A stretch of DNA of 64,000 nucleotides from Acidobacteriota bacterium (GCA_019639175.1 JAHBSK010000003.1:1-64000); one strand, 5' to 3'; numbered from the stretch's first letter, positions 14,674 through 24,150 are shown. Made by a program: numbers and translations. Notes: a model not told the origin generated them from the letters alone.

Positions 14674-16425
14674 CTAGTAACCAAATTCTGCCGTTTCGAG
14701 AAATTCTTTCAGCGTTGAAAGGAATTTTTCGGCATCGGCGCCGTCAACGATCCGGTGATCGTAGGTCAGCGCAAAATAGGCCATGTGTCTGATGGCGATG
14801 TAGTCCTCGCCGTCAGGTGTGGTCATTACCTTCGCACGTTTCTCAATGGTTCCGACGCACAGAATCGCAACCTGAGGCTGGTTTATGATGGGCGTGCCGT
14901 ACAGGCCGCCGAAAACACCGGGATTGGTTATCGTGAATGTTCCGCCTGTGACCTCGTCAGGGTTGAGCTTTTTGGCGCGTGCCCTGTCAGCCAGATCATT
15001 TGCGGCAAGGGCAAGGCCCGAAAGCGAGAGCGTATCCGCACGCTTGATGACCGGAACGATCAGCCCCCAATCGAGGGCGACCGCCATTCCCAGATTGATG
15101 TCGCCTTTATAAATTATGTTCTCGCCGTCAACCTGTGCATTGACTATCGGGAACTGCCGTATCGCGTTAGTCACTCCCTGAAAAATGAACGGCATATAGG
15201 TCAGCTTTGTGCCGTAACGCGCCTGAAAATCGGCCTGGTTCTTTTTGCGGAACCTGGCGATGTTCGTCATGTCCACCTCGTAAACGCTGGTGACGTGTGC
15301 CGAGGTCTGTTTGGAGAACGTCATGTGTTCCGAGATCTTTTTGCGCATCACGGACATTTTTTCCACGCGGTCGCCAACAGCGGCGGCCACCGGCGCCGGA
15401 ACATATTCCGTTTTGGCGGCAGGAGCCGTCGCCGGCCTGGCAGCAGGAGCTTTTTGCAGCAGGTCTTCGGGCCTGAGAGCGGCGCCGGTCTCGATAAACG
15501 AGAGTATGTCTTTTTTGGTGACGCGGCCGCTGACACCCGAACCGGGAATGCGCGAAATGTCTATTCCGTGTTCCTTTGCGATATTGCGGACCAGCGGGCT
15601 GGACTTTGTCCGGCGCAGGTCTTCAACTGAGGAATCGCCATTTCCGTTAGCCACAGGAACCGGCGCAGCGACAGGTGTCGGAACAGCGGGAGCCGCCGTT
15701 TTTGCCGCTTCCACAACTGTTTTTTCCGCAGGAGCGGCAGGTTGTGCTGAGGCCGCACCGACCGAACCTTCGGCCCCGACCAGCGCCACGACCGCGCCGA
15801 CCTCGACCGTTTCGCCTTCGTTGGCCTTTATTTCAAGCAGCGTTCCGGCGGCAGGCGACGGGACCTCGGCATCGACCTTGTCGGTGGAGATCTCCAGTAT
15901 CGGTTCGTCCTTATCTATCTTGTCGCCGACGGACTTTAGCCATTTTGAAACGGTTCCTTCCGTGATCGACTCGCCCATTTGAGGCATCACAACCTCGGTC
16001 GCATCGCCGGCAGCCGCAGGTGCGGGCGTTTCCTGAACCGGAGCTTCCGCCACGGCATCGGCAATGATCTCGGGTGTCGGAATGTTATCGCCTGTCGCAG
16101 GATCAGTTTTTTCTGTCAAAGCATTATCACCGCTCTTGTCCATCCAGATGTGAGGCTCACTCGGCCCATTTTGAACAGGCTGTTCGCCTTCGGCCCCGAT
16201 GACCGCAACGACCGTTCCCACCTCGACCGTGTCGCCCTCATTATGCCTGATCTCAAGCAAAACGCCTTCGCCGGGGCTTGGGACCTCGGCATCGACCTTG
16301 TCCGTGGATATTTCAAGGATCGGCTCGTCCTTGCCGACGTGTTCGCCGACAGATTTCAGCCATTTAGAAACGGTTCCCTCGGTTATCGATTCGCCCATCT
16401 GGGGCATTACGACCTCAACGCTCAT
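14674..16425 (-). CDS. odhB: 2-oxoacid dehydrogenase E2 (dihydrolipoamide acyl/succinyltransferase)
   Basis: The core subunit that passes acyl groups from lipoyl-lysine to CoA, most likely in the 2-oxoglutarate dehydrogenase complex. From the ATG at 16425 (GGAG upstream; the frame extends to 16464) it has two lipoyl domains with identical EISTDKVDAEVPSP lysine motifs (residues about 3-75 and 145-220), each followed by an Ala/Pro-rich linker. Next is a peripheral subunit-binding domain (SSPLVRNIAKEHGIDISRI) and the catalytic domain ending YDHRIVDGADAEKFL with the active His and Asp. E2 of the branched-chain or pyruvate type cannot be excluded. The E3 gene lpdA is 17 kb away rather than adjacent. 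Confidence 0.88.
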   Translation of the reverse strand: MSVEVVMPQMGESITEGTVSKWLKSVGEHVGKDEPILEISTDKVDAEVPSPGEGVLLEIRHNEGDTVEVGTVVAVIGAEGEQPVQNGPSEPHIWMDKSGDNALTEKTDPATGDNIPTPEIIADAVAEAPVQETPAPAAAGDATEVVMPQMGESITEGTVSKWLKSVGDKIDKDEPILEISTDKVDAEVPSPAAGTLLEIKANEGETVEVGAVVALVGAEGSVGAASAQPAAPAEKTVVEAAKTAAPAVPTPVAAPVPVANGNGDSSVEDLRRTKSSPLVRNIAKEHGIDISRIPGSGVSGRVTKKDILSFIETGAALRPEDLLQKAPAARPATAPAAKTEYVPAPVAAAVGDRVEKMSVMRKKISEHMTFSKQTSAHVTSVYEVDMTNIARFRKKNQADFQARYGTKLTYMPFIFQGVTNAIRQFPIVNAQVDGENIIYKGDINLGMAVALDWGLIVPVIKRADTLSLSGLALAANDLADRARAKKLNPDEVTGGTFTITNPGVFGGLYGTPIINQPQVAILCVGTIEKRAKVMTTPDGEDYIAIRHMAYFALTYDHRIVDGADAEKFLSTLKEFLETAEFGY

Positions 16426-16687
16426 ATTGTCTCCGATATTCGCAGTGATGCTGCGCAAAAACACCTCAAGCTATAAGAATACAGGATTGCCGTTGGAAAA
16501 AAAAGATGAGCAGGGACAGGAGATCGCCTGAGCGGTGCCGAGTATCTCAATATCGGCGCACGGCTAATCAATGACAGGGGCGATTTTTGTAATCTGATAT
16601 CTGAGAATCTGTAAAGCGTACTGTGATTTTAATGCTTTTTGCAGGATAATCAAAGAAAATAAACTATCCACAAACTGTTCGACAATT

Positions 16688-18847
16688 ATGAAAAAGTTAA
16701 CATTCCTCATTTTTGCAGTGGTAATGGTGTTTGCGTCGCAGAACGCAATGTCCCAACAAACATCAGCTCTGACGGCGGCAGATTATCAGCGGGCTGAAAA
16801 GATGCTTGGACAAAACACCGCTCCTCTTGTGTATCGCAACGGTGTCAGGCCGGTGTTCTTGCCGGACGGCAGCTTTTATTACGAGGTCCTGACCGCCGAA
16901 GGGCGTGAATACGTTCTGGTGAACCCGACGGACGGCTCAAAGAAAACCGCCAAAGACCCGGCCGAACTTGGCATACAGCGGCCCGAAGGCGGTGGTGCAA
17001 TGGGCGGACGTTTTGGCGGCCTGGCCGTTCGCTCACCTGACGGCAAAAAGGAAGTTTTCATAAAGGATTGGAATTTGTGGGTTCGCGACATTGCCTCAAA
17101 AGAGGAAACACAACTGACGACCGACGGCGTCAAGGATTTTGGCTATGCGACAGACAATGCTGGCTGGAAACACACCGACCGTGCGATCGTTCTGTGGTCG
17201 CCTGATTCGAAAAAGGTCGTGACCTTTCAGCAGGATCAAAGACATGTCAACGATATGTATCTGGTCACGACCAATGTCGGCGCACCAAAGCTGCAGCAAT
17301 GGAAATACCCGCTTCCCGAGGACAAAGAGATCATCAAGATACATCGCGTGATCATTGATGTCGAAACAAAAAAGACGACCCGGTTAAAGGTCGCTCCTGA
17401 TGCCCGCCGGGGAACGCTCTGTGACGACATCGCCTGCACCGGAGCTTTCGATGACAACGAGTGGAGTCCCGATTCAAAGACGCTGGCGTTCGTTTCCAGC
17501 AGCCGCGACCACAAGCAGGCAAAGTTTCGCATTGCCGATGTGGAGACCGGCGATGTCCGCGAAATTTTTGAGGAAACGGTCGCAACACAATACGAATCAG
17601 GCCGCGGAGCCATCAACTGGCGGTATTTTCCGGCGACCAATGAGGCGATATGGTATTCGCAAAGGGATGATTGGGGCCACCTTTACCTTTATGACCTGGC
17701 GACCGGCGAATTAAAACATCAGATCACAAAGGGCGATTTTGTCGTCACCCGAATACGGAAAATAGACGAAGCGGCACGCACGATCTGGTTCGAGGCAAAT
17801 GGCCGCGAAGCCGGACGCGACCCGTATTTCACACATTTTTACCGTATTGATTTTGACGGAAACAACCTGAAGCTCCTGACACCCGAAGACGGAAATCATC
17901 AGGTCATGTTCTCGCCGGACGGAAAATATTTTGTCGATAATTTTTCCAAACCTGACGTTCCGATCACGGCCGTTCTCCGCAATATGTCGGGCGATCTGGT
18001 TGCGGAGCTTGAGAAAGGCGATGTTTCAAAGCTGAGGGAAACAGGCTGGAAACCGCCGACGCCGATCACGGTCAAATCGCGCGACGGCAAATGGGATCTT
18101 TACGGCCTGATGTTCACGCCGACGAACCTTGACCGTTCAAAGAAATATCCTGTGGTCAATTATATCTATCCCGGCCCGCAGGGCGGCAGTGTCGGCGGCA
18201 GGTCTTTTTCTCCTTCGCGCGGAGACCATCAGGCATTGGCAGAGCTTGGATTCGTTGTCGTGATGATCGACGGAACGTGCAATCCCAACCGGTCAAAGAC
18301 ATTTCACGACCTTTGCTATGGCAACATGGCTGACAATACGCTTGAGGATCAAATAGCCGGCATCAGAGAACTGGCGTCAAAAAATCCCTTTATTGACCTG
18401 AACCGCGTCGGCATGTGGGGACATTCAGGCGGCGGATTTGCTACGGCCTCGGCATTGTTCAAATATCCCGATTTCTATAAGGTCGGCGTGTCGCAATCAG
18501 GCAATCACGATAACCGCAATTATGAAGATGATTGGGGTGAAAGATACATCGGCCTTTTGGAAGGTGACAATTACGAAAAACAGGCGAACCAGCTATACGC
18601 CAAAAACCTGAAGGGCAAGCTCCTGATCGCCCACGGAAATCTGGACGACAACGTCCCGCCGTACAATACCTATCTGGTCGTGGATGCCCTGATAAAGGCG
18701 AACAAAGATTTTGACCTGATAATCTTTCCTAACGCGCGTCACGGTTACGGCGGCGACAATCCGTACATGATGCGGCGGCGGTGGGATTATTTTGTCAGGC
18801 ATCTGCTCGGAGCCGAACCGCCCAGGGAATACAACATGGGACGGTGA
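16688..18847 (+). CDS. S9 prolyl oligopeptidase family (DPP IV-like) secreted peptidase
   Basis: A 719-residue serine peptidase, probably periplasmic, cutting dipeptides or short peptides from N termini. A signal peptide (residues 1-22, ending NAMS-Q) is followed by the DPP IV N-terminal beta-propeller (about 60-470, with WSPDSKKV, WSPDSKTL and FSPDGKYF blade motifs). The alpha/beta-hydrolase domain has GMWGHSGGG with the nucleophile Ser580, the acid Asp in HGNLDDNVP and the base His in NARHGYG. No clear Shine-Dalgarno precedes the ATG. A terminator follows at 18872-18909, so it is a single-gene transcript. Confidence 0.92.
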   Translation: MKKLTFLIFAVVMVFASQNAMSQQTSALTAADYQRAEKMLGQNTAPLVYRNGVRPVFLPDGSFYYEVLTAEGREYVLVNPTDGSKKTAKDPAELGIQRPEGGGAMGGRFGGLAVRSPDGKKEVFIKDWNLWVRDIASKEETQLTTDGVKDFGYATDNAGWKHTDRAIVLWSPDSKKVVTFQQDQRHVNDMYLVTTNVGAPKLQQWKYPLPEDKEIIKIHRVIIDVETKKTTRLKVAPDARRGTLCDDIACTGAFDDNEWSPDSKTLAFVSSSRDHKQAKFRIADVETGDVREIFEETVATQYESGRGAINWRYFPATNEAIWYSQRDDWGHLYLYDLATGELKHQITKGDFVVTRIRKIDEAARTIWFEANGREAGRDPYFTHFYRIDFDGNNLKLLTPEDGNHQVMFSPDGKYFVDNFSKPDVPITAVLRNMSGDLVAELEKGDVSKLRETGWKPPTPITVKSRDGKWDLYGLMFTPTNLDRSKKYPVVNYIYPGPQGGSVGGRSFSPSRGDHQALAELGFVVVMIDGTCNPNRSKTFHDLCYGNMADNTLEDQIAGIRELASKNPFIDLNRVGMWGHSGGGFATASALFKYPDFYKVGVSQSGNHDNRNYEDDWGERYIGLLEGDNYEKQANQLYAKNLKGKLLIAHGNLDDNVPPYNTYLVVDALIKANKDFDLIIFPNARHGYGGDNPYMMRRRWDYFVRHLLGAEPPREYNMGR

Positions 18848-18871
18848 CACCGGTCATCTGCTTTTGGTCTG

Positions 18872-18909
18872 AAAAGACGCAGAATTCTATCAAGGGTTCC
18901 GCGTCTTTT
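18872..18909 (+). terminator. Terminator after the S9 peptidase gene
   Basis: AAAAGACGC (18872-18880) pairs with GCGTCTTTT (18901-18909); an inner AGAATTCT palindrome sits in the loop. Confidence 0.75.
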
Positions 18910-19018
18910 CTGTTTCCCGTCTCGACACATCCACAATCGCAATCTATGGCTATTTCATTTTCTATAATATTCTGTTATTTTGGTTCTTACCAAAATTAAG
19001 ATCATTCGGAGGTCGAAA

Positions 19019-20863
19019 ATGAAAAAGCGGGTAGTTTTGTTTTTTGCTTGTCTCGTTCTGGTTGTTGGTTTATCAGATGTTTCTGCCCAGAAGAAAAGAC
19101 TTTCTGATGCGGCTCTGGAGGAAGATTTCATCAGTTCGCGTGCCAAGATCGGCGAATCTCACGCATCAGGAAACCGGCCTGAACTCGGCCCGGTCAATCT
19201 GGGAACTCCGACACAGGTCGTTCAGATAATTCGTGTCGGCCTGTATGCAAACACCTTTACGGCAGGCGGCGGCATCAGCAGCGAATTTGCCTCTCTGCAC
19301 CACGAGGTCGTGTCGCTGACCAACACGGAAGGTGTCGTTTCCGTCATTGATCTTTCCACCGGAAACGAGATCACCACAATGCAGCCGGGACAGACCTTTG
19401 ATGTCAATTTTAACGGAACGCAGTATGTCGTTTCCTCAGGCGGCTCATCGCAATCTGTCACCGGGCCGGTCAGGTTCGTTCCTCAATCGGAAGCAAATCT
19501 TTTCCAGATAGAGAGCATTTTGCGCAGCACGCTCGGCGTTGTGAACAAACCCCAATACCGCGGCGAGATCGAGATATCCAGAGGCTCAAGCACAACTGCC
19601 GAGCGGGTCAATCTTGTAAATATCGTCGAGGTCGAGAAATATGTTCGCGGCGTTGTTGCCAATGAATCCATCGCCTCGTTCCACATGGACGCGCTGAAGG
19701 CCCAGGCCATTGCGGCCCGCGGCTACTCGATAGCAAACAAAGGGCGTTATGTCGGGTTGGGCTATCCTTTTGACATCGTCGATTCATCAGCTTCACAGGT
19801 CTATCGCGGATACCTGACTGAACACCCAAGGGCGGTTCAGGCGACCGACGAATCGACCGGCCTGGTCGCAACCTATAACGGAACGATCATATCGGCACTG
19901 TATTCATCATCATTTGGCGGTTACAGCGACAGTAACCACTGGATATTCAATGTTCCAAGCAATCAACTGCCGGGAACGAACGTGACAAACTTTTTGATCG
20001 GCATTTTTGACGGCACCGGCACCGCACCCGATCTGACCGATCCTGTCGCTCATGAGGCGTTCTGGAAAAACATCGTGCCGGAAGGCTTCGATATGTGCGG
20101 ACGCGTCAACAATCGTTTTGCACGCTGGAAAATGACCTTGCCGGCTGCCGACATAAAAGCCCGCCTGACCGGAAACCGGTATGTGCTGATCAGCGGCGAC
20201 CTGACCGGAACGGTCATCGGTGTAACGCCTCTGTTGAGAATGACCGGCTCCAACCGCATCGCCTCCGCACGCATCGACCTGACGACCGGCGTCGCCGAGG
20301 TCAGAGGCTGGGACAATATGCGAAATGTTTTGGGACGCACCGTGGCATCTGAGGCAGCCGTCTGTCCAAACTCAACGGCCATCGCGGCAAATTTCACGCT
20401 TACAAACCCCAGCATCATTGAACCGTACACTGACGGCGGCGGCTCTTTTGCAGGCGTGATAACATACGGCGGCGGCTGGGGGCACAATGTCGGAATGAGT
20501 CAATACGGCGCTCACGGCAGAGGCTCGGCAGGACAGAATTTCATACAGATCCTCAAATCCTATTACACTGGTGTCGATATTGGCACTTATCCTATAAGCA
20601 TAAGCTCTGCCCCGTCCGCGCCCGTTCTGTCGCAGGTGTTCTATTCACCGAACGCGACCGGACGTGTCGTTATCCGTTCGTCGCGTTTGAAGAGCCTGGC
20701 TTTCAGGGTAAACGACACGTGGCTGCACACCTGGCTGACGGGCCTGGACGGAAGCGTGAGGAACGTGGATATTTCACCCTATCTGGTGGAAGGACTGAAC
20801 ACGGTCGAATTTGAAGGCCTCGGCACACGCGGAACCGCCTCGATACAGGTGATAGTGGAATAG
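19019..20863 (+). CDS. SpoIID/LytB-domain secreted protein
   Basis: 614 residues from the ATG at 19019, which has CGGAGG seven bases upstream (the frame extends to 18980). A signal peptide (MKKRVVLFFACLVLVVGLSDVSA) is followed by a beta-rich stretch and a SpoIID domain: VEVEKYVRGVVANESIASFHMDALKAQAIAARGYS, and later GGGWGHNVGMSQYGAHGRG with FIQILKSYYTG. In endospore formers SpoIID is a lytic transglycosylase acting on peptidoglycan without stem peptides. This organism shows no other sporulation genes here, so a general wall-remodelling role is more likely. The last ~100 residues form an extra beta domain (APVLSQVFYSPNATGRVVIRSS and on). Confidence 0.87.
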   Translation: MKKRVVLFFACLVLVVGLSDVSAQKKRLSDAALEEDFISSRAKIGESHASGNRPELGPVNLGTPTQVVQIIRVGLYANTFTAGGGISSEFASLHHEVVSLTNTEGVVSVIDLSTGNEITTMQPGQTFDVNFNGTQYVVSSGGSSQSVTGPVRFVPQSEANLFQIESILRSTLGVVNKPQYRGEIEISRGSSTTAERVNLVNIVEVEKYVRGVVANESIASFHMDALKAQAIAARGYSIANKGRYVGLGYPFDIVDSSASQVYRGYLTEHPRAVQATDESTGLVATYNGTIISALYSSSFGGYSDSNHWIFNVPSNQLPGTNVTNFLIGIFDGTGTAPDLTDPVAHEAFWKNIVPEGFDMCGRVNNRFARWKMTLPAADIKARLTGNRYVLISGDLTGTVIGVTPLLRMTGSNRIASARIDLTTGVAEVRGWDNMRNVLGRTVASEAAVCPNSTAIAANFTLTNPSIIEPYTDGGGSFAGVITYGGGWGHNVGMSQYGAHGRGSAGQNFIQILKSYYTGVDIGTYPISISSAPSAPVLSQVFYSPNATGRVVIRSSRLKSLAFRVNDTWLHTWLTGLDGSVRNVDISPYLVEGLNTVEFEGLGTRGTASIQVIVE

Positions 20864-20928
20864 CTTTATTGATCCCAGATCAAGCGAGAGGAGTTATATA
20901 CTTCTTTTTTCCTTTCCTGGTTGCGGGT

Positions 20929-20984
20929 TCTTTGCGGGCATTGCGGCTTTGCGTGAAAAAATAACTTTACGCCGAGCCGCAGAG
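20929..20984. repeat. CTTTGCGG-type palindromic repeat
   Basis: Words TTGCGGG, TTCTTTGCGGGC, ATTGCGGCT and TTGCGTGAAA, then the mirrored ACTTTACGCCGAGCCGCAGAG-type half. It lies between two convergent genes and matches the repeat at 6219-6250 in the M14 gene. Confidence 0.6.
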
Positions 20985-21024
20985 TTCGCTGGAAGATCGG
21001 GCATGGGTTGATCGTGCGTCGGCC

Positions 21025-21471
21025 TTACTTGTTCTTCAGTAACTTCGTTTCTTCTCCACCGTCATCATCGTTGAAAAGGCTGCTGACCGGGCTGTGCGGC
21101 GGCAATGCTTCTCGTTCCTCAGCGGCTTTTGTAAGTTTTTCGACTGCTGCCTGTGCCCGTTCCATGTCATCACGGGCTATCTTCAAGATCAGTTTGCCTT
21201 TATTTCTTGGCAGTTCCGATATGGCCGAAAGGCTCTTGGGAGTTATCTCTATCTTTGCACTGAGCCTGAAAAATCCCCGTTTATATCTGATATAAAGTAT
21301 CTCAGAGATCGGCAGCTTCATTTCCATGATGCCCTGACCAAAAATGCCCAATAACTTCTTTTCAAACTCGAACACGATACCCGCCGCCGAGAATTTTGCG
21401 ATGCCGTTGACGGACGACAACCCGTTCTCGCTTTCGGTCTTAAAAGGTATGGTGATGTATCCAGACTGCAT
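21025..21471 (-). CDS. Hypothetical protein downstream of nhaA
   Basis: 148 residues, no signal peptide or membrane segment. The N-terminal part is beta-rich (KFSAAGIVFEFEKKLLGIFG, then LPISEILYIRYKRGFFRLSAKIEITP), reminiscent of small PH-like folds. It is followed by a helix (DDMERAQAAVEKLTKAAEERE) and a disordered acidic tail. The family is not recognised. It starts two bases after the nhaA stop, so it is almost certainly co-translated with the antiporter and may be an accessory protein to it. Confidence 0.7.
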   Translation of the reverse strand: MQSGYITIPFKTESENGLSSVNGIAKFSAAGIVFEFEKKLLGIFGQGIMEMKLPISEILYIRYKRGFFRLSAKIEITPKSLSAISELPRNKGKLILKIARDDMERAQAAVEKLTKAAEEREALPPHSPVSSLFNDDDGGEETKLLKNK

Positions 21472-21473
21472 TC

Positions 21474-22703
21474 TTATGTTGTTGCCGGGGCCGTTTCGGG
21501 GTCGTCCTCCTCAAGGTCCATCGTGTCCATATCGACATCGTCAGGGTTCGGAGCGCCGAAAATTCTCAGATATAAAAGTCCGCCAAGAGCGGCCACGGTC
21601 GATGCAAGCAGAATAGCCATTTTAGATTCTGTTATCAAATGAGTGTCGCCGGCGAACGCAAGGTTGGTGATGAAGATCGACATCGTAAAGCCGATGCCGC
21701 CGAGCATTCCCGCCCCGAAGATGTGACGCCATGAAAGATCCAGAGGCAATCTGCATATTCCGGCCGTAACCGCGAGAAGGCTGGCAATGGTTATGCCGAT
21801 CGGCTTTCCGACGACAAGGCCAAGCATGATACCCAGACTGTTTGCCGCAAGCAGATCGTCTGCCCAGCCTGATTCGATGATGATGCCGGTGTTGGCAAGC
21901 GCGAATATCGGCAGGATGAGGAACGCGACCGGTTTATGCAGAACGTGTTCGAGAAAATGTGACGGAGATTCTTCATCATCAGCCTTTGATGTAAAGGGTA
22001 TAGTGAAAGCTATCAGGACGCCTGCGATCGTGGCATGGACGCCTGACTTGAACATTAAATACCAGGCGACGCCGCCCAAGATGATGTACGGTATAAGAGA
22101 CATTACCTTTAGCCTGTTGAGAACGCCCAGAACGGCTATTGTCCCAAGGGCCGCAAGTAGATATGCCACAGACAGATCGGCAGTGTAAAAAACCGCGATA
22201 ACAATGATAGCGCCGAGGTCGTCCATAACGGCAAGAGCAACAAGAAACACCTTTAGCGAAGCGGGAACGCGATTTCCTAACAGTGAGAGCACACCAAGGG
22301 CAAATGCTATGTCGGTTGCCATCGGGATGCCGACACCGGGCTGTGTTGGCGTTCCGCTATTAAGGGCAACATGGATAGATGCGGGAACAATTATTCCGCC
22401 CAAAGCCGCAAAAATAGGCAATAAAGCACGTTTCAGACTGGACAGCTCGCCAACGTATAACTCACGTTTCAGCTCCAGCCCGATCAGCAGAAAAAAGACC
22501 GCCATCAGCAGATCGTTTACCCAGTATTCTATTGTCAGCGGCCCAAGATAGCTGTGCCAAAAATGAACGTAACTCTCGCCCGCAGCCGTATTGGCGATGA
22601 TGAGCGACAGAACCGTACACGTAATAAGCACGACCGATCCGGCCTGTTCATTTGCCAAAAAATCTTTGAATGCTTTGGTTAGGGGAATGCTTTGACGCGT
22701 CAT
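21474..22703 (-). CDS. nhaA: Na+/H+ antiporter NhaA
   Basis: A 409-residue inner-membrane antiporter exchanging sodium for protons in pH and salt homeostasis. About 11-12 membrane helices are evident. The signature helices carry PMATDIAFALGVLSLLG and VALAVMDDLGAI, containing the ion-binding aspartates (the DD pair equals E. coli Asp163/Asp164). N-terminal LIGLELKRELYVGEL is also typical. The C-terminal tail is acidic (DDVDMDTMDLEEDDPE), longer than in E. coli and probably cytoplasmic. Confidence 0.93.
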   Translation of the reverse strand: MTRQSIPLTKAFKDFLANEQAGSVVLITCTVLSLIIANTAAGESYVHFWHSYLGPLTIEYWVNDLLMAVFFLLIGLELKRELYVGELSSLKRALLPIFAALGGIIVPASIHVALNSGTPTQPGVGIPMATDIAFALGVLSLLGNRVPASLKVFLVALAVMDDLGAIIVIAVFYTADLSVAYLLAALGTIAVLGVLNRLKVMSLIPYIILGGVAWYLMFKSGVHATIAGVLIAFTIPFTSKADDEESPSHFLEHVLHKPVAFLILPIFALANTGIIIESGWADDLLAANSLGIMLGLVVGKPIGITIASLLAVTAGICRLPLDLSWRHIFGAGMLGGIGFTMSIFITNLAFAGDTHLITESKMAILLASTVAALGGLLYLRIFGAPNPDDVDMDTMDLEEDDPETAPATT

Positions 22704-22813
22704 TAGATACCTCTTATTAAAAATATATCAATAGAACAATGGCTGTATTTTGAATGAAAGATCGTTTTTATCAAAAAGCCGTATCACGGTCAGATCGCTG
22801 TAAAGATCGGCCT

Positions 22814-23830
22814 TCACCGTATCTTTTTGTCTGTAAGGCGAAATACCGCGCCGCGCGGCCCGACGGCCCATACCGCTTTTCGGCCCTTTGCGGCAACAGC
22901 ATTCAGGTTTTCCTTGCCGAGCGGCCTCCATGTATCGCCGCCGTCCATGGAAACATCGCTGCCGTTCGTGCCGACCGCGACCAGCATTTTCTCATTCACG
23001 TAAACTACTGCGGAGCGGTAGCCGCCAAGGCCTGATTCGGCAAGCCATGTTTTGCCGCCGTCGCGTGTAACGGCTATATTGTTGCCGGTCTCATCGGGTT
23101 TTTCGTAATTGCCGCCGACGATGACACCCGTTTTGCCGCTGCCCATGGCAATGGAAAAGATACCGCTGCCCGGCGTTCCTCTGATGATAGGTGTGTTTGT
23201 GGCCGTCCATGTATCTCCGCGGTCATTTGAACGAAAAACGCGGGCATTTCCTCCGCCCGTGACCAGAAATGCTTTCTTTTTTCCATGAATTATCAAACAC
23301 GTGCCGCTTGCGGCAAACGAGGCTTCGTTCGACTGAGCATCAGGCATATTCTCAGAGTTCATCCGCTCCCAGCTTTTGCCGTCCGTCGTTTTGATGATCA
23401 CATAGCGGCCGTCAACAGGATCGCTCATCGCAATACAGCTATCTCTGTCCCAACAGGCAATAGCGTCATAGAATGCCTTTTCATCCGCATTCCTGAACTG
23501 AAGCTGCCAACTGGCGCCGCCGTCGGTCGTTTTGTATATCCGCGACGCATCTCCGTTGCCGATGCTGAGGATGTATGCCGTGTTTGCGTCAAAGGCCTCG
23601 ATGTCGCGAAAGTCCAGCTTTTCCGCATCCGGCACTTTTATCACATCCCATTTATCACCGCCGTCAACGGTGCGAATTACCGTGCCGCCGGTTCCGCTCG
23701 CCCACACGATCTTTTCACTTACGACCGAAAGCCCGCGAAAGCTTGATGTTGTTTCAACTTCCTGCTTTATCCACTGAGCATCGCCCATAACCGTAAGCAA
23801 ACAAATAAGAATGAGAATTTGAAATGTTTT
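22814..23830 (-). CDS. Secreted Ycf48/BNR-repeat beta-propeller protein
   Basis: From the ATG at 23830 (a second ATG lies at 23848) the protein has a signal peptide (MKTFQILILICLLTVMGDA-Q). It then shows about six propeller blades with repeats ending in DGGxxW: RTVDGGDKWDV, KTTDGGASWQL, KTTDGKSWERM, SNDRGDTWTA, TRDGGKTWLA and SMDGGDTWRPL. This architecture is shared with Ycf48 (photosystem II assembly), sialidase-like and plant-like photosynthesis proteins. In a heterotroph it is a generic secreted propeller, often mis-annotated as an oxidoreductase. Role unknown. Stand-alone, 111 bases after nhaA's start on the same strand. Confidence 0.82.
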   Translation of the reverse strand, partial: KTFQILILICLLTVMGDAQWIKQEVETTSSFRGLSVVSEKIVWASGTGGTVIRTVDGGDKWDVIKVPDAEKLDFRDIEAFDANTAYILSIGNGDASRIYKTTDGGASWQLQFRNADEKAFYDAIACWDRDSCIAMSDPVDGRYVIIKTTDGKSWERMNSENMPDAQSNEASFAASGTCLIIHGKKKAFLVTGGGNARVFRSNDRGDTWTATNTPIIRGTPGSGIFSIAMGSGKTGVIVGGNYEKPDETGNNIAVTRDGGKTWLAESGLGGYRSAVVYVNEKMLVAVGTNGSDVSMDGGDTWRPLGKENLNAVAAKGRKAVWAVGPRGAVFRLTDKKIR

Positions 23831-23935
23831 CATGATCAATTTGTTCAATGAATAAATCGCAGCTATTTCGCCACTCTCTAAATGTATTAACTTGGATTGT
23901 TAGAAACAACTGCTTATTGTAATATCTTTTACCGT

Positions 23936-24009
23936 GCACCCGTAGCTCAGATGGATAGAGCTCCTGTTTCGCAAACTGAAGGTCGCAGGTTCGAGTCCTG
24001 CCGGGTGCA
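23936..24009 (+). tRNA. tRNA gene, nominal anticodon CGC, Arg-like body, imperfect anticodon stem
   Basis: A 74-base cloverleaf: acceptor GCACCCG/CGGGTGC, D arm GCTC-GAGC with the GATGGATA loop, T arm GCAGG-TTCGAGT-CCTGC, A discriminator, no encoded CCA. The anticodon loop reads TTCGCAA, placing CGC at 34-36 (Ala by the code). Yet the acceptor lacks the G3:U70 pair expected for alanine, and the D loop with A20 looks like arginine tRNAs. The anticodon stem CCTGT/ACTGA has mismatches at 27-43 and 29-41. Shifting one base would read TCG (Arg) but loses the stem. It may be a degenerate or pseudo-tRNA, or a real tRNA with odd identity. It lies alone between two minus-strand genes. Confidence 0.75.
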
Positions 24010-24064
24010 TATACAAACTTCAATTACCAAATCCTTGACAAAAACAAAAGCAAATATAATACTG

Positions 24065-24117
24065 TAGTTGCGAAACAGGTGCGTCCCTGAGTTTTCGGGA
24101 ATTGACGTGACCTTCAG
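24065..24117 (-). repeat. Two inverted fragments of the tRNA anticodon region
   Basis: TTGCGAAACAGG (24068-24079) is the exact reverse complement of the tRNA anticodon arm (CCTGTTTCGCAA), and GACCTTCAG (24109-24117) is that of the adjacent CTGAAGGTC. They are in swapped order and separated by 29 bases that hold a small hairpin (TCCCTGAG...TTCGGGA type). Both carry the tRNA's own non-canonical stem bases. Confidence 0.6.
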
Positions 24118-24123
24118 AGATTT

Positions 24124-24150
24124 GGCTCGGCATTTGTTGTCGAGCCTTTT
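24124..24150 (+). terminator. Terminator downstream of the tRNA
   Basis: GGCTCG (24124-24129) pairs with CGAGCC (24141-24146) and is followed directly by TTTT. Confidence 0.65.

Noticed and set aside
23936..24117. Group I intron or permuted tRNA at the anticodon
   Set aside because: The tRNA is contiguous and the downstream fragments are inverted and too short to rebuild a tRNA.
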